Under the pieces are notes generated by a model, which was not told the origin of the DNA, did not search any database, and saw only the letters and a program-made list of their open reading frames with translations. This document shows positions 1 to 10,708 of a stretch of DNA of 64,000 nucleotides, piece after piece. How positions within the stretch are numbered: the stretch's first letter is position 1; each line of letters opens with the position of its first letter. Made by a program: the position numbers and the translations under genes. Source of the stretch: CADEEN01 sp963738425 (GTDB taxonomy: Bacteria; Pseudomonadota; Gammaproteobacteria; Burkholderiales; Burkholderiaceae_C). The DNA is taken from positions 124,001-188,000 of the forward strand of contig CAVTWT010000012.1 in assembly GCA_963738425.1 (NCBI GenBank). Reading direction: 5' to 3'.

Positions 1-108
1 GCCAAGCCTGTGTGCGCCGCGCCGCTGGGCTACTTCGAGAATCAATCCAAGGGTCAGCTCGGCTGCCGGCCCTGAACAAGGTTTCCATTCACCACAGAGG
101 GTTCTGTC
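1..108. other. Unassigned left edge before gap
   Basis: A short frame is open from base 1 to a TGA at 73-75 and could be the last 24 codons of an upstream rightward gene, but it matches nothing I recognise. The bases just before the gap start hold a purine-rich AGAGGG ribosome-binding site. Confidence 0.3.
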
Positions 109-1110
<1,002 letters not shown>

Positions 1111-1134
1111 GCGGACTGCTGCACAGACCCCTTC

Positions 1135-1160
1135 AAAGGCCGCCCTGCGCGGCCTTTTTC
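1135..1160 (+). terminator. Rho-independent terminator after gap
   Basis: GGCCGC and GCGGCC arms separated by a 5-base loop are followed by five T residues, 25-50 bases after the gap stop codon. Confidence 0.85.
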
Positions 1161-1233
1161 ATGGCGGCGTTCGGCACAAACCCGCCTTCACACCCGGCAA
1201 CATGGCCTGGCTGCCGCCCTCTAGACTGTCTCC

Positions 1234-2931
1234 ATGCGAATTTCTCTCCTCTTTGCCAGCCTGCTGGCGGCTGTTTCATCTCCAGTTCTGGCTGAGCGCA
1301 CGCCGCCTCGGCCGGCGCCTTTGTCGGCGTCGGTTGGCCCGGCGCGCGTGATTGTGCAATTCAAGGACGGGTCGTCGACGCTGCGCGCGCAGGCACTGTC
1401 GGCGGGGGAGTCGCCGCAGACGCACGAGCGTGCACTCGGTGCGCGAGCGTCCGCGCTTGGCACGCGTCACGGCCTGACGCTGCGCAGCGGCGCGGCCGTC
1501 GGCGAGCGCGAGCAGGTGATCCATGGCCCGGCCGGGATGACCTCGCAGGCGCTGGCCGAGCAGCTGATGCGCGATGCCGACGTGGCCTGGGCCGAGCCCG
1601 ACCGCCGCGTGCGCCGCACGCTGCTGCCCAACGACACGCTGTTCACCGCTGGCGGCGCTCAGGGCCCGGCCGCCGGCCAGTGGTACCTGCGTGCGCCGAC
1701 GGCTGACGTGGTGTCGTCGATCAACGCGGTCACCGCCTGGGACACCACCACCGGCAGCGCGAGCGTGATCGTCGCCGTGCTCGATACGGGCGTCGTGCCG
1801 ACGCACCCCGATCTCGCGGGCAAGCTGGTCGATGGACGCGACTTCGTCAGCAACGAGGCGGGCGAGCCGGCGATCAGCAACGACGGCGATGGCCGCGATG
1901 GCAACGCCAGCGATCCGGGTGACTGGCTGACGCAGTCCGAGATCGACGCCGACCCCGCGTTCTGGGCAGGTTGCGAAGCGTCGCCCAGCTCGTGGCACGG
2001 CACGCAAGTCGCCGGAATCATCGGCGCGGCCACCGGCAACGGCACCGGCATGTCCGGCACTGGCTGGAACGTGCGCGTGATGCCGGTCCGTGTCCTCGGC
2101 AAGTGCTTCGGCTACACGAGCGACATCCTGGCCGCGATGCGCTGGGCCGCCGGCATTGCCGTGCCGGGCGTGCCGAACAACCCGAATCCGGCCAAGGTGA
2201 TCAACCTCAGCCTCGGCGCCAGCGACGCGCCCTGCAGCGGGGCCCAGCAAAGCGCCGTCGCCGAAATCAACGCGCGCGGCGCGGTGGTCGTGGCTGCGGC
2301 TGGCAACAGCGCCGGCCGCGCCGCCAGCTCGCCCGCCAACTGCCCGGGCGTGATCGGCGTGGCCGCGGTGCGCCATGTCGGCAGCAAGGTTGGCTTTTCC
2401 GATGTCGGCCCCGAGCTGTCGATCGCCGCGCCGGGCGGCAACTGCGTCAACGAGACCGGCGCCTGCCTGTACCCGATCCTGACGACCGTGGACACGGGCA
2501 ATCTGGGGCCCGTCGGCGCAAGCTATACCGACAGCTTCAACATCAGCGTGGGCACCAGCTTCGCGGCGCCGCTCGTCTCGGGAACGGCGGCGTTGATGTT
2601 GTCGGCGCAGCCGTCGCTGACGCCGGCGGCGCTCAAGACCGCGCTGCAATCGAGCGCGCGGCCCTTCCCGTCGAGCGGCCTGACCGGCGAGACCAGTGGC
2701 CAGCCCCTGCAGGCGTGCAGCGCTCCCGGCAACGTCGACCAGTTGCAGTGCTACTGCACCACGGCCACCTGTGGTGCCGGCTTGCTCGACGCGGGTGCAG
2801 CCGTGGCCGCCGCACTCGCTGCGCCAGCACCGGCGCACCCGGCCCCGGCTCGTCGGCTACTTCCAGTGGTGGTGGCGGTGGGGGCGGCAGCATGTCTGCG
2901 GCCTGGCTGCTGGCCTTGGCTGCAGCGGTGA
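1234..2931 (+). CDS. Secreted S8 subtilisin-like serine protease 1, C-terminus frameshifted
   Basis: Exported subtilase. A signal peptide covers roughly residues 1-20 (ends VLA), a propeptide-like region follows to about 150, and the peptidase domain carries the triad Asp184 (AVLDTG), His255 (SWHGT) and Ser442 (GTSFAAP). The open frame ends in an atypical Arg/Trp-rich tail. In another frame, from about 2840, the DNA encodes a Gly7 tract, a hydrophobic segment (MSAAWLLALAAAV) and an Arg-rich end, almost the same as the C-terminus of the next gene. That is a GlyGly-CTERM sorting signal, so the real protein very probably continues there and a one-base indel near 2830-2850 has hidden it. The substrate is unknown. 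Confidence 0.85.
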   Translation: MRISLLFASLLAAVSSPVLAERTPPRPAPLSASVGPARVIVQFKDGSSTLRAQALSAGESPQTHERALGARASALGTRHGLTLRSGAAVGEREQVIHGPAGMTSQALAEQLMRDADVAWAEPDRRVRRTLLPNDTLFTAGGAQGPAAGQWYLRAPTADVVSSINAVTAWDTTTGSASVIVAVLDTGVVPTHPDLAGKLVDGRDFVSNEAGEPAISNDGDGRDGNASDPGDWLTQSEIDADPAFWAGCEASPSSWHGTQVAGIIGAATGNGTGMSGTGWNVRVMPVRVLGKCFGYTSDILAAMRWAAGIAVPGVPNNPNPAKVINLSLGASDAPCSGAQQSAVAEINARGAVVVAAAGNSAGRAASSPANCPGVIGVAAVRHVGSKVGFSDVGPELSIAAPGGNCVNETGACLYPILTTVDTGNLGPVGASYTDSFNISVGTSFAAPLVSGTAALMLSAQPSLTPAALKTALQSSARPFPSSGLTGETSGQPLQACSAPGNVDQLQCYCTTATCGAGLLDAGAAVAAALAAPAPAHPAPARRLLPVVVAVGAAACLRPGCWPWLQR

Positions 2932-4616
2932 TGCTGTTGCTGCGTCCCCGGCCAGCGCGTGCGCTCGGGGCGGTGACCGTTGTGGGTGCGATGGCTTTGC
3001 TTGGGGCTGCTGCGGGCAGCGCGCACGCGGCCGGTGCCACGCCGCGCTTGCGCGCGGCCGCCGCCGACGCCCCGGTGCATGGTCTGATCGTGCAAATGCG
3101 CGACGCGCCGGCGCATGCATCGGTGGCCCGCGCCCGTGCGCTGGCAGCCGGCAACGACGAACCGGCGCAGGCCGGCGAGCGAGCGCGCTGGCAGCGCATG
3201 GCCGAGCAGATGCCCGCACTGCAAGGCGCGCAACGCCGCGCGGTCGGCGAGTCGGCGCAGTTGCTGCGCTTCGAGCGGCCGCTGAGCGCAGACCAGGCGC
3301 GCGAGCTGGCCGCGCAGATCGCGCAACGGCCGGATGTGGCCTGGGTCGAGCCGAACGTGCGCGAGCGTCGGCTGCAGGTCAGCCCGCCAAGCGACCCGCT
3401 GTACGCGCAGCAATGGTGGCTGCAGCCAGCCGCCACCGGCGGCCTCGGCGTACCCGACTTCTTCACTGCCTGGTCCCAGCGCAGCACCGGCAGCGCCAGC
3501 GCGATCGTCGCCGTGCTCGACAACGGTATCGTCGCCCACCCCGATCTGGCCGGCAAGGTGATCGCTGGCTACGACATGGTCAGCGACTCGCCGTACTCGA
3601 ACGACGGCGACGGACGCGACGCCGATCCGACCGATCCCGGCGACTGGCTGACCCAGGGCGAGATCAACGCCAACCCGGGCGCGTTTGACGGTTGCGACGC
3701 CACCCCCAGCACGTGGCACGGCACCGCGATCACCGGCATCATCGCGGCGCAGGTCAACAACGGCCAAGGCGGCGCATCGATCAACTGGCCCGGGCAGGTT
3801 CTTGCAGTGCGCGTGGCCGGCAAGTGCGGCGCGGACGTGGCCGACATCGTCGATGGCATGCGCTGGGCTGCGGGACTCGACGTGTGCGCCGACGACGCGT
3901 GCACCAGCCTGTTGCCGCGCAACCCGAACCCGGTGCGGGTGATCAACATCAGCTTCGGCGGTACCGGCTCGTGCACCGTGTACCAGGGCGCGATCGATGA
4001 ACTGCGCACACGCGGCGTGGTGGTGGTGGCTGCGGCCGGCAACGAAAGCGTATCGACGCCCACGCGGCCAGCCAAGTGCCCGGGGGTGATCGGCGTGGCG
4101 GCATTGAACCGGCAGGGCTTCAAAACCGGCTACTCGAACTTCGGCTCGATGCTGACGGTGGCCACTGTCGGTGGCGACGACGAGTCCAACGGCTTGGGCG
4201 ACACCGGCATCCTGGCGCTGGGCAATGACGGCGATACCGTGCCCGGCGCTTCAATCTACCTGCCCTACTACGGCACCAGCTTCTCGACGCCGCTGGTGGC
4301 CGGCGCGGTCAGCCTGATGCTATCGGTCAACGCCAACCTCACTGCCGACCAGATCGAGCATGGCCTGCGCGCCTCGGCGCGGGCTCATGTCACCTCGCCG
4401 GCTTTGGGGACGTGTAGCGACGCGAACCCCGGCCAGTGTCTGTGCACTAAGGCCACGTGCGGCGCGGGCATCCTCGACGTCCCGCAGGCGCTGGCTTACG
4501 CCGCCACGGCGACCAGCAGCGGTGGTGGAGGGGGCGGCGGTGCGATGAGTGCCCTCTGGCTGCTCGCGCTCAGCGCCGCGGTCGTTGCGCTGCGGCGCCG
4601 GCCAAGGCGACGCTGA
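2931..4616 (+). CDS. Secreted S8 subtilisin-like serine protease 2 with GlyGly-CTERM tail
   Basis: Tandem paralogue of the preceding protease. Counted from the ATG at 2931 (which overlaps the preceding TGA), the N-terminus MLLLRPRPARALG plus a hydrophobic stretch ending SAHA resembles a signal peptide; GTG 2973 and ATG 2991 are alternative starts. The triad is Asp197 (AVLDNG), His263 (TWHGT) and Ser450 (GTSFSTP). The C-terminus has a Ser-Ser-Gly7 tract, one transmembrane helix and RRRPRRR, the GlyGly-CTERM pattern cleaved by rhombosortases in other Gram-negative bacteria. No rhombosortase gene is in the window. Duplication inside the operon is likely, given shared motifs along the whole length. 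Confidence 0.85.
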   Translation: MLLLRPRPARALGAVTVVGAMALLGAAAGSAHAAGATPRLRAAAADAPVHGLIVQMRDAPAHASVARARALAAGNDEPAQAGERARWQRMAEQMPALQGAQRRAVGESAQLLRFERPLSADQARELAAQIAQRPDVAWVEPNVRERRLQVSPPSDPLYAQQWWLQPAATGGLGVPDFFTAWSQRSTGSASAIVAVLDNGIVAHPDLAGKVIAGYDMVSDSPYSNDGDGRDADPTDPGDWLTQGEINANPGAFDGCDATPSTWHGTAITGIIAAQVNNGQGGASINWPGQVLAVRVAGKCGADVADIVDGMRWAAGLDVCADDACTSLLPRNPNPVRVINISFGGTGSCTVYQGAIDELRTRGVVVVAAAGNESVSTPTRPAKCPGVIGVAALNRQGFKTGYSNFGSMLTVATVGGDDESNGLGDTGILALGNDGDTVPGASIYLPYYGTSFSTPLVAGAVSLMLSVNANLTADQIEHGLRASARAHVTSPALGTCSDANPGQCLCTKATCGAGILDVPQALAYAATATSSGGGGGGGAMSALWLLALSAAVVALRRRPRRR

Positions 4617-4618
4617 CT

Positions 4619-5425
4619 TCAGCGCGGTGGCGTCACCGACATGACGCTGCCCAGCAGGCACGCCGCCGCGGCCTGACCGCCGAGCTGCGCTGCCGGCAGT
4701 GCACGCACTGCGTCGGCAGCGGCATCGCCAAGGTTGTCCAGGCGCAGCCAGGTGCGCGGCGCGCCGCTCGGGCGCACCAGCGCGACCCGCGCGTTGCGCA
4801 GGCCACGTGCGCGAAAGGCGTCGAGTGCACCTTGCGCCGCCGTTTCGCTGTCGTGGCGGCCGAGTGAATAGCCACCCTGCTGACCGCCCGGCAGCTCCAC
4901 GGCCTCGAAACTCATCTTCAGCTTGACCAGTTCTTCGCGCCGTTGTCGGGCGGCGTCGCGGCTCAGGATCGGGCCGACGAAAACCACGTACTGCGCGCCG
5001 GCCGGGCGCAGCTCGCGCACCCAGGGGCGATCGGCAAGCACGCCCGCCAGCGCACGCTCTGCCCCTTCGATGGCGGCGGTGCTGTCTAGCGGGCCGATCT
5101 CCAGACACGCCAAAGACCCAGCGTTTGCAGCGGGCGCAGAGGCCGGCATCTCCGCAGCGCTGGCGGGAGCCGCTACAGGCGCAGGCAAGGGCACCGGCAA
5201 TGGGGGCCCGACGGCCGCCGCACTGGCCGATTCGGCCACCACCGCGGCCGCAGCTTGCGGCGTCAACACGCGCAGCACGGTCGGCCGGACCTGCTGTTCC
5301 AGACGGCCCGGATCGCGTTCCGTGGCTGGCGCCAAGCCAAAGGCACTCAAAACGCCCGCCTGCCACGCTGCAAAGCCGATGTTGGCCAGCAATGCTGCGA
5401 CAACGAACCAGCGCAAAAGCCTCAT
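4619..5425 (-). CDS. SPOR-domain protein, membrane anchored
   Basis: A single N-terminal membrane helix (residues about 5-25) is followed by an Ala/Pro-rich spacer, a first SPOR-like region near 105-170 (CLEIGPLDST, YVVFVGPI), and a second segment with YSLGRHDSETAAQGALDAFR. SPOR domains bind denuded peptidoglycan glycan strands, often at septa, so a periplasmic envelope role is inferred. The start was set at the second Met because GGAGG lies seven bases before it. It converges with protease 2, with stops two bases apart, and lies just downstream of birA, a common place for such genes in Burkholderiales, although coaX, often between them, is absent. Confidence 0.75.
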   Translation of the reverse strand: MRLLRWFVVAALLANIGFAAWQAGVLSAFGLAPATERDPGRLEQQVRPTVLRVLTPQAAAAVVAESASAAAVGPPLPVPLPAPVAAPASAAEMPASAPAANAGSLACLEIGPLDSTAAIEGAERALAGVLADRPWVRELRPAGAQYVVFVGPILSRDAARQRREELVKLKMSFEAVELPGGQQGGYSLGRHDSETAAQGALDAFRARGLRNARVALVRPSGAPRTWLRLDNLGDAAADAVRALPAAQLGGQAAAACLLGSVMSVTPPR

Positions 5426-5491
5426 CAGCAACCTCCGCGCTGCGCACTGCGGTGCGAGCCCCTTCGGAGCGGCCGGGCGGGGCTCATGGCA

Positions 5492-6472
5492 TCAAGCGGC
5501 CGCCGCGGACCCGGGCAGGCGAACGCTGACTTCGCCGCTGGAAATGTCGTGCGTGGTCCCGGCGCCGTCGCGCACGCGCAGGGCGCCATTGCCGGCGATG
5601 GCCTCGGCCACCCCTTCGACCAGGCTTTCACCGCGCAGGCCGAGCACGCGCACCGGCTGCCCGCGCAGCAGATCGCGCCGGGCGTAGGCGCTGGCAAAGC
5701 CGGCAAAGCCTTCGCGTTCGAATTGCCGGATCGCGCGCACCAAGGGCAGCGCGACGCGGTGCAGCACCGACGGCGCGGTGACCTGAGCGTCAATCTCGCA
5801 CAGGCTGGCAAAGCCACTCGACAGAGAGCCCAGCGCGCTCGGCTCGCGCAGTGCCAGCACGTTCAGGCCGATGCCGACCACGACCATGCGCCGCTGGCCG
5901 ACAGCGACGGTTTCGATCAGCACGCCGCCCAGCTTGCGGCCTCGGCCGGGGCCTTCATACAGCCACAGGTCGTTCGGCCATTTGAGGCCGATGCGCGGTG
6001 CCGTGCGCCCCGGTTCGGGCGCGTCGAGCGCGTCGGCCAGGGCCACGCCGATGGCCAGCGACAGGCCACACCAATCGCGTGGCGCCAGCGGCAGGCCGAT
6101 CGAGAAGGTCAGCGACGCGCCGGCGGCCGACTGCCAGCTGCGGCCCTGGCGGCCGCGGCCGAGCGTCTGGTGCTCGGCGACCAGGAGGCAGGGTTGTGTG
6201 TCGCCGGTGCGGCGTCCGAAAGGACCGCCCGCGCCTTCGGTGCCCAGGCCGCGGCGGCGGATGGCGTCGAGCTCACCGGGCGTGCTCACCGGCGCGTCGT
6301 GGCGTCCGCCGCCCAGGCGTGCGCGGTCAAGCAGCAGGCTGTTGGTCGACTCGGCGCGCGCCAGCACCTCGACGGAAAGCCCCGGCAGGTGGGGCTCGAG
6401 CTGCTGCCACAGTGCGTCGGCCTGCCACTGCAGGTGCGACGAAGCCAGGGCGTCGGGCGGGGTCAGGATCAC
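5492..6472 (-). CDS. birA: Biotin--[acetyl-CoA-carboxylase] ligase
   Basis: Cytoplasmic enzyme that makes biotinyl-5'-AMP and transfers biotin to the biotin carboxyl carrier protein. The motifs AESTNSLLL, GRGRQGRSW, KWPNDL and KLGGVLIET are all present. There is no N-terminal helix-turn-helix, so it is a monofunctional ligase without the repressor arm. Two loop insertions, near residues 65 and 90, are rich in Gly and Arg. The start is GTG at 6472, chosen because homology begins shortly after; no clear ribosome-binding site is seen and the start is uncertain by some codons. It lies 23 bases after the SET-domain gene on the same strand. Confidence 0.9.
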   Translation of the reverse strand: MILTPPDALASSHLQWQADALWQQLEPHLPGLSVEVLARAESTNSLLLDRARLGGGRHDAPVSTPGELDAIRRRGLGTEGAGGPFGRRTGDTQPCLLVAEHQTLGRGRQGRSWQSAAGASLTFSIGLPLAPRDWCGLSLAIGVALADALDAPEPGRTAPRIGLKWPNDLWLYEGPGRGRKLGGVLIETVAVGQRRMVVVGIGLNVLALREPSALGSLSSGFASLCEIDAQVTAPSVLHRVALPLVRAIRQFEREGFAGFASAYARRDLLRGQPVRVLGLRGESLVEGVAEAIAGNGALRVRDGAGTTHDISSGEVSVRLPGSAAAA

Positions 6473-6495
6473 AGTCTCGTCGTTCGCGGGCGGCC

Positions 6496-6997
6496 TCAGC
6501 GCTTGGGGGCCAGCATCGTTCCCCGGCAGCGTTTGGCGCCGCAGTGGCAAGCGTACTCGCGCTTCAACTTCTTCGTGTAGCGGTCGTCGATCGTCAGGCC
6601 GTAGTCGTAGAACAGCTCTTCGCCCGGCTCGATCTTGCGCAAGGCCTTGATGAAGACGCGGCCGTCTTCTTCGTCGGCTTCGCAGTTCGGTTTGCAGGCG
6701 TGGTTGATCCAGCGCGCCGCGTTGCCGCCGACGCCGGCATCGATGACATTCTTGTCGTCGAGGTGGAAGAAGAAGGTGTGGTTCGGATCGTCCGGGTTGC
6801 TGGGGTGGCGCTTCAGGGCCTGCTTCCAGGTGATGCGCTCGCCGACGTACTCGATGAGCGTCTCGCCCTTGCTCAGCTTCTGCAGCGCATAGACGCCCTT
6901 GCCATGCACGCCCGAGCGGCGGACCTGGATGCGTTTGCCGGCGGCATCCGGTTTCTTGCCGTTGCTTTTGTTTGCTGCTTGCTTGTGCGTCTTCATT
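6496..6997 (-). CDS. SET-domain protein-lysine methyltransferase-like protein
   Basis: Small SET-domain protein of about 166 residues. The core motifs are visible: GVHGKGVYA, ETLIEYVGERIT, then the S-adenosylmethionine pocket ARWINHACKPNCEA, and ELFYDYG. The C-terminus YACHCGAKRCRGTM resembles the zinc-binding post-SET motif CxCxxxxCRG. Eukaryote-type SET proteins of this kind occur in scattered bacteria; targets are generally unknown. Met codons at 7015, 7006 and 6997 are all possible starts; the last is given because the Lys-rich segment begins there. It is transcribed away from topB across an alternating purine/pyrimidine tract. Confidence 0.85.
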
Positions 6998-7017
6998 CGG
7001 TACATTGAATTCATGTG

Positions 7018-7044
7018 GGCGCGCGCGTGTGTGCGTGCGCGCGA
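7018..7044. other. Alternating purine-pyrimidine tract between divergent genes
   Basis: About 25 bases of GC/GT alternation (gcgcgcgcgtgtgtgcgtgc and onward) lie exactly between the divergent SET-domain gene and topB. Such tracts can adopt Z-DNA under negative supercoiling. A role is speculative. Confidence 0.45.
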
Positions 7045-7061
7045 AGGAGCGGATTGTAGAT

Positions 7062-9727
7062 ATGACCGAAAAAACACTGATCATTGCCGAGAAGCCCAGC
7101 GTCGCTCAGGACATCGTGCGCGCGCTGACGCCCACGGCCGGCAAGTTCGACAAGCATGCCGATCACTTCGAGAACGAGCGCTACGTCGTCACCTCGGCGG
7201 TCGGCCACCTGGTCGAAATCCAGGCGCCGGAGGAGTACGACGTCAAGCGCGGCAAGTGGAGCTTCGCCCACCTGCCCGTCGTGCCGCCGCACTTCGACCT
7301 GGCGCCGATCGAGCGCGGCAAGACGCGGCTGAACGCCGTCGTCAAGCTGGTCAAGCGCAAGGACGTGAGCCACCTGATCAACGCCTGCGACGCGGGGCGC
7401 GAGGGCGAGCTGATCTTCCGCCTGATCGTGCAGTACGCGGACTCGGCCAAGGCCAAGCTCAACAAGCCGATCCAGCGCCTGTGGCTGCAGAGCATGACGC
7501 CGCAAGCGATCCGCGACGGCTTCGACCAACTGCGCGCCGACAAGCAGATGCTCGGCCTGGCCGATGCGGCGCGCAGCCGAAGCGAGGCCGACTGGCTGGT
7601 CGGCATCAACGGCACGCGCGCGATGACGGCCTTCAACTCGCGCGACGGCGGCTTCTTCCTCACCACCGTCGGCCGCGTGCAGACGCCGACGCTGTCGATC
7701 GTCGTCGAGCGCGAAGAGAAGATCCGCAAGCATGTGTCGCGCCCGTACTGGGAAGTGAAGGGCACGTTCCTGGCCGCGGCCGGCAGCTATGAAGGCAAGT
7801 GGTTCGATCCGAAGTACAAGAAGGGCGACGATGCGGACACGCGCGCCGATCGGCTGTGGGATGCGAAGACCGCCGAAGCCATCAAGGCGGCGTGCATCGG
7901 CCAGCCGGCGTCAGTGGTTGATGAAGCCAAGCCGAGCACACAGGCCAGCGGGCTGCTCTACGACCTGACGACGCTGCAACGCGAAGCCAACTCGCGCTTC
8001 GGCTTCTCGGCGAAGACGACGCTGCAACTGGCGCAGGCGCTGTACGAAAAGCACAAGGTGCTGACCTACCCGCGGACGGACTCGCGCGCGCTGCCGGAGG
8101 ACTACCTGCAAGTCGCCAAGGACACGATGAAGATGCTGTCCACCGAAGACCTGCCGGGCCCGCTGCGCGCGCTGTCGGCGCATGCGAAGAAGGCGGTCAA
8201 GGAAGGCTATGTCAAGCCCGCCAAGCGTGTCTTCGACAACAGCAAAGTCTCGGACCACTTCGCGATCATCCCGACGCTGCAGGCGCCGAAGGCATTGACC
8301 GAGATCGAAGCCAAGCTCTACGACATGGTCGTCAAGCGTTTCATCGCCGTGTTCTACCCGAGCGCCGAGTTCATGGTGACGACGCGCATCTCGACGGTGA
8401 AAGCGGCTGGCACGGACTACAACTTCCAGACCAACGGCAAGGTGCTCGTCAACCCGGGCTGGCTGGCGGTGTACGGCAAGGAGGCGCAGGAAGACGACGC
8501 CAACCTCGTCGCCGTGGCGCCAGGGCGAGAAGGTCAAGGCGGCGGATGTCGATGTGCTCGCGCTGAAGACCAAACCACCCGCGCGCTACACCGAAGCGAC
8601 GCTGCTCTCGGCGATGGAAGGCGCGGGCAAACTGATCGACGACGATGAGCTGCGCGAAGCGATGCGCGAGAAAGGGCCTGGGCACGCCGGCCACGCGCGC
8701 GCAAACGATCGAGGGCCTGATCAACGAGAAGTACATGCTGCGCGAAGGCCGCGAGCTGATCCCGACGGCGAAAGCGTTCCAGTTGATGACGCTGCTGCGC
8801 GGCCTCGACATCGAAGACCTGACCAAGCCCGAGCTGACCGGCGACTGGGAATTCAAGCTCGCCGAGATGGAGCACGGCCGCCTGAAGCGCGACGCCTTCA
8901 TGGCCGAGATCGCGAAGATGGCCGAGCGCATCGTCAAGAAGGCCAAGGAGTACGACCGCGACACGATCCCGGGCGACTACGCGACGCTGGCCGTGCCGTG
9001 CCCGAACTGCGGCGGCACGGTCAAGGAGAACTACCGCCGCTATGCCTGCGAAAAGTGCGAGTTCTCGATCACCAAGATCCCGGCCGGCCGCGCCTTCGAG
9101 ATCGCCGAGGTCGAAGCCTTCATCCGCGACAAGAAGGTCGGCCCGCTCGAAGGCTTCCGCTCCAAGGCCGGCTGGCCGTTCACGGCCGAGTTGAAGCTCG
9201 CCTACGACGACGAGATCAAGAACTGGAAGCTCGAGTTCGATTTCGGCGACGCCGACAAGGACAAGGCCGACGGCACGCCGGTGGACTTCTCCGAGCAGAC
9301 CTCGCTCGGCGCCTGCCCGAAGTGCAAGGGCCATGTCTACGAACACGGCACGAACTATGTCTGCGAGCACTCGGTCGGCGCGCACATCACCTGCGACTTC
9401 AAGACCGGCAAGATCATCCTGCAGCAGCCGGTGGCGCGCGAGGAGGTGAGCAAGCTGCTCGAAACCGGCAAGACCTCGCTGCTGGAGAATTTTGTTTCCA
9501 ACAAGACGCGGCGCAAGTTCAAGGCCTATCTGGCCTACGACAAGAAGGAAGGCAAGGTGAGTTTCGAGTTCGAGCCGCGGGCGTCGAAGTTTCCGCCGAA
9601 GCCGGTGCGGCCAAAGCGAAAGTGGACACGGCCGTCAAAGGCCGCCGACGACGCGCCGCCACCGGCCGCCAAGAAGGCGCCGGCGAAGAAAGCGGCTGCG
9701 AAGAAGGCGACGAAGAAAAGCGCGTGA
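7062..9727 (+). CDS. topB: DNA topoisomerase III (two frameshifts)
   Basis: Type IA topoisomerase that relaxes and decatenates DNA through a 5'-phosphotyrosine intermediate. The toprim domain has Glu10 (IIAEKPS) and NACDAGREGE with Asp110; the active tyrosine is Tyr336 in LTYPRTDSRA. Two C-terminal zinc-ribbon motifs (CPNCGG...CEKCEF and CPKCKG) and a Lys/Ala tail complete an 887-residue product once two extra bases are removed. One is near 8520 (GCGCCAGGG for GCGCAGGG), the other near 8675 (AAAGGGCCTG for AAAGGCCTG). A GAAGGAG ribosome-binding site precedes the ATG. The stop overlaps the next gene as GTGA. Both shifts look like assembly indels. Confidence 0.93.
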
Positions 9728-10701
9728 CCGCCGCGATCGCGATCAAGCTGCTCGCGGTGCTGGTCACCGCCGCGATCGGCTACCTGGCCGGCCGCATGCG
9801 CTGGCTCGTCATCGGTACGCCGGGCAGCGACGCGGCGCGCGTGCTGTCCAACGTCGCGTTCTATGTCTTCATTCCGGCGCTGCTGTTCCGCACCACCGCG
9901 CGCCTGGACTTCGCGACGATGCCTTGGCGCACGATCGCCGCTTTCTTCGTGCCGGTGGTGGCGGTGATGCTCGCGGTGTACGGCTGGCAAAAGGTCCGCG
10001 GCCCGGCCACGCCGGCCGTGCCGACCGTGCGCGCGATCGCGGTCGCCTTCGGCAACACGGTGCAGCTCGGCATCCCGTTTTCGGCGGCGCTGTTCGGCGA
10101 GGCGGGCCTGGCGATCCACATCCCGCTGATCAGCCTGCACGCGCTGATCATCCTGACGCTGCTGACGGTGTTGGTCGAGCTGGACCTGGCGCGCGAGGCC
10201 GGCCGCGGCGGCGCGCGGCCCTCGCTCGGCCAGACGCTGGCGACGACGGCGCGAAACACGCTGATCCATCCGGTGGTGCTGCCGGTGCTGGCCGGTCTGG
10301 TCTGGAACTTCACCGGCCTGCGCTTGCCGGCGGTGCTCGATGAATTGCTGGCCACGCTGGGCACGGCCGTGGTGCCGCTGTGCCTGGTGCTGATCGGCGT
10401 GTCGCTGTCGCAGTACGGCGTCAAGGGGCATATGCGCGGCGCGCTGGCGGCCACGGTCGGCAAGCTCTTCGTGCTGCCGGTCGCGGTGCTGGTGGTGGCG
10501 CATTGGGGCTTCGGACTGTCGGGCGTCCCGCTCGCAGTGCTGGTCATGGCCGCCGCGCTGCCGGTGGGCAGCAACGCGTTGCTGTTCGCGCAGCGTTACG
10601 CCACGCTCGAAGCCGAGGCCACGGCGGCCATCGTCGCCTCGACTGTGGCCTTTGTCGCAACGGCGGCTTTGTGGCTCGCCGTGCTGGCCCTCTTTCCCTG
10701 A
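9724..10701 (+). CDS. AEC-family (auxin efflux carrier-like) transporter
   Basis: Inner-membrane permease of 325 residues with about ten hydrophobic segments. Family marks are an N-terminal half with SNVAFYVFIPALLFR, a central AFGNTVQLGIPFS motif, and a C-terminal half with LIGVSLSQYG and AALPVGSNALLFAQRY. Members export or take up small carboxylates such as malate; the substrate here cannot be told. The GTG start overlaps the topB stop by the GTGA pattern used widely in this genome, so translation is probably coupled, though no functional link to topB is known. Confidence 0.88.
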   Translation: MTAAIAIKLLAVLVTAAIGYLAGRMRWLVIGTPGSDAARVLSNVAFYVFIPALLFRTTARLDFATMPWRTIAAFFVPVVAVMLAVYGWQKVRGPATPAVPTVRAIAVAFGNTVQLGIPFSAALFGEAGLAIHIPLISLHALIILTLLTVLVELDLAREAGRGGARPSLGQTLATTARNTLIHPVVLPVLAGLVWNFTGLRLPAVLDELLATLGTAVVPLCLVLIGVSLSQYGVKGHMRGALAATVGKLFVLPVAVLVVAHWGFGLSGVPLAVLVMAAALPVGSNALLFAQRYATLEAEATAAIVASTVAFVATAALWLAVLALFP

Positions 10702-10708
10702 TGGAATG

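Noticed and set aside
1276..2838. Long antisense open frames over the protease, cytochrome and multihaem genes (for example 36342-37706 plus strand)
   Set aside because: They are GC-rich antisense shadows with skewed composition (Arg/Gly or Val/Gly runs) opposite genes with clear motifs.
8520..8675. Programmed frameshifting in topB
   Set aside because: No slippery heptamer or downstream structure is evident and two shifts of the same sign in one conserved gene fit sequence error better.
9519..10574. Minus-strand frames opposite topB and the permease
   Set aside because: Low-complexity Arg/His/Gln-rich translations with no motif, opposite strongly supported genes.
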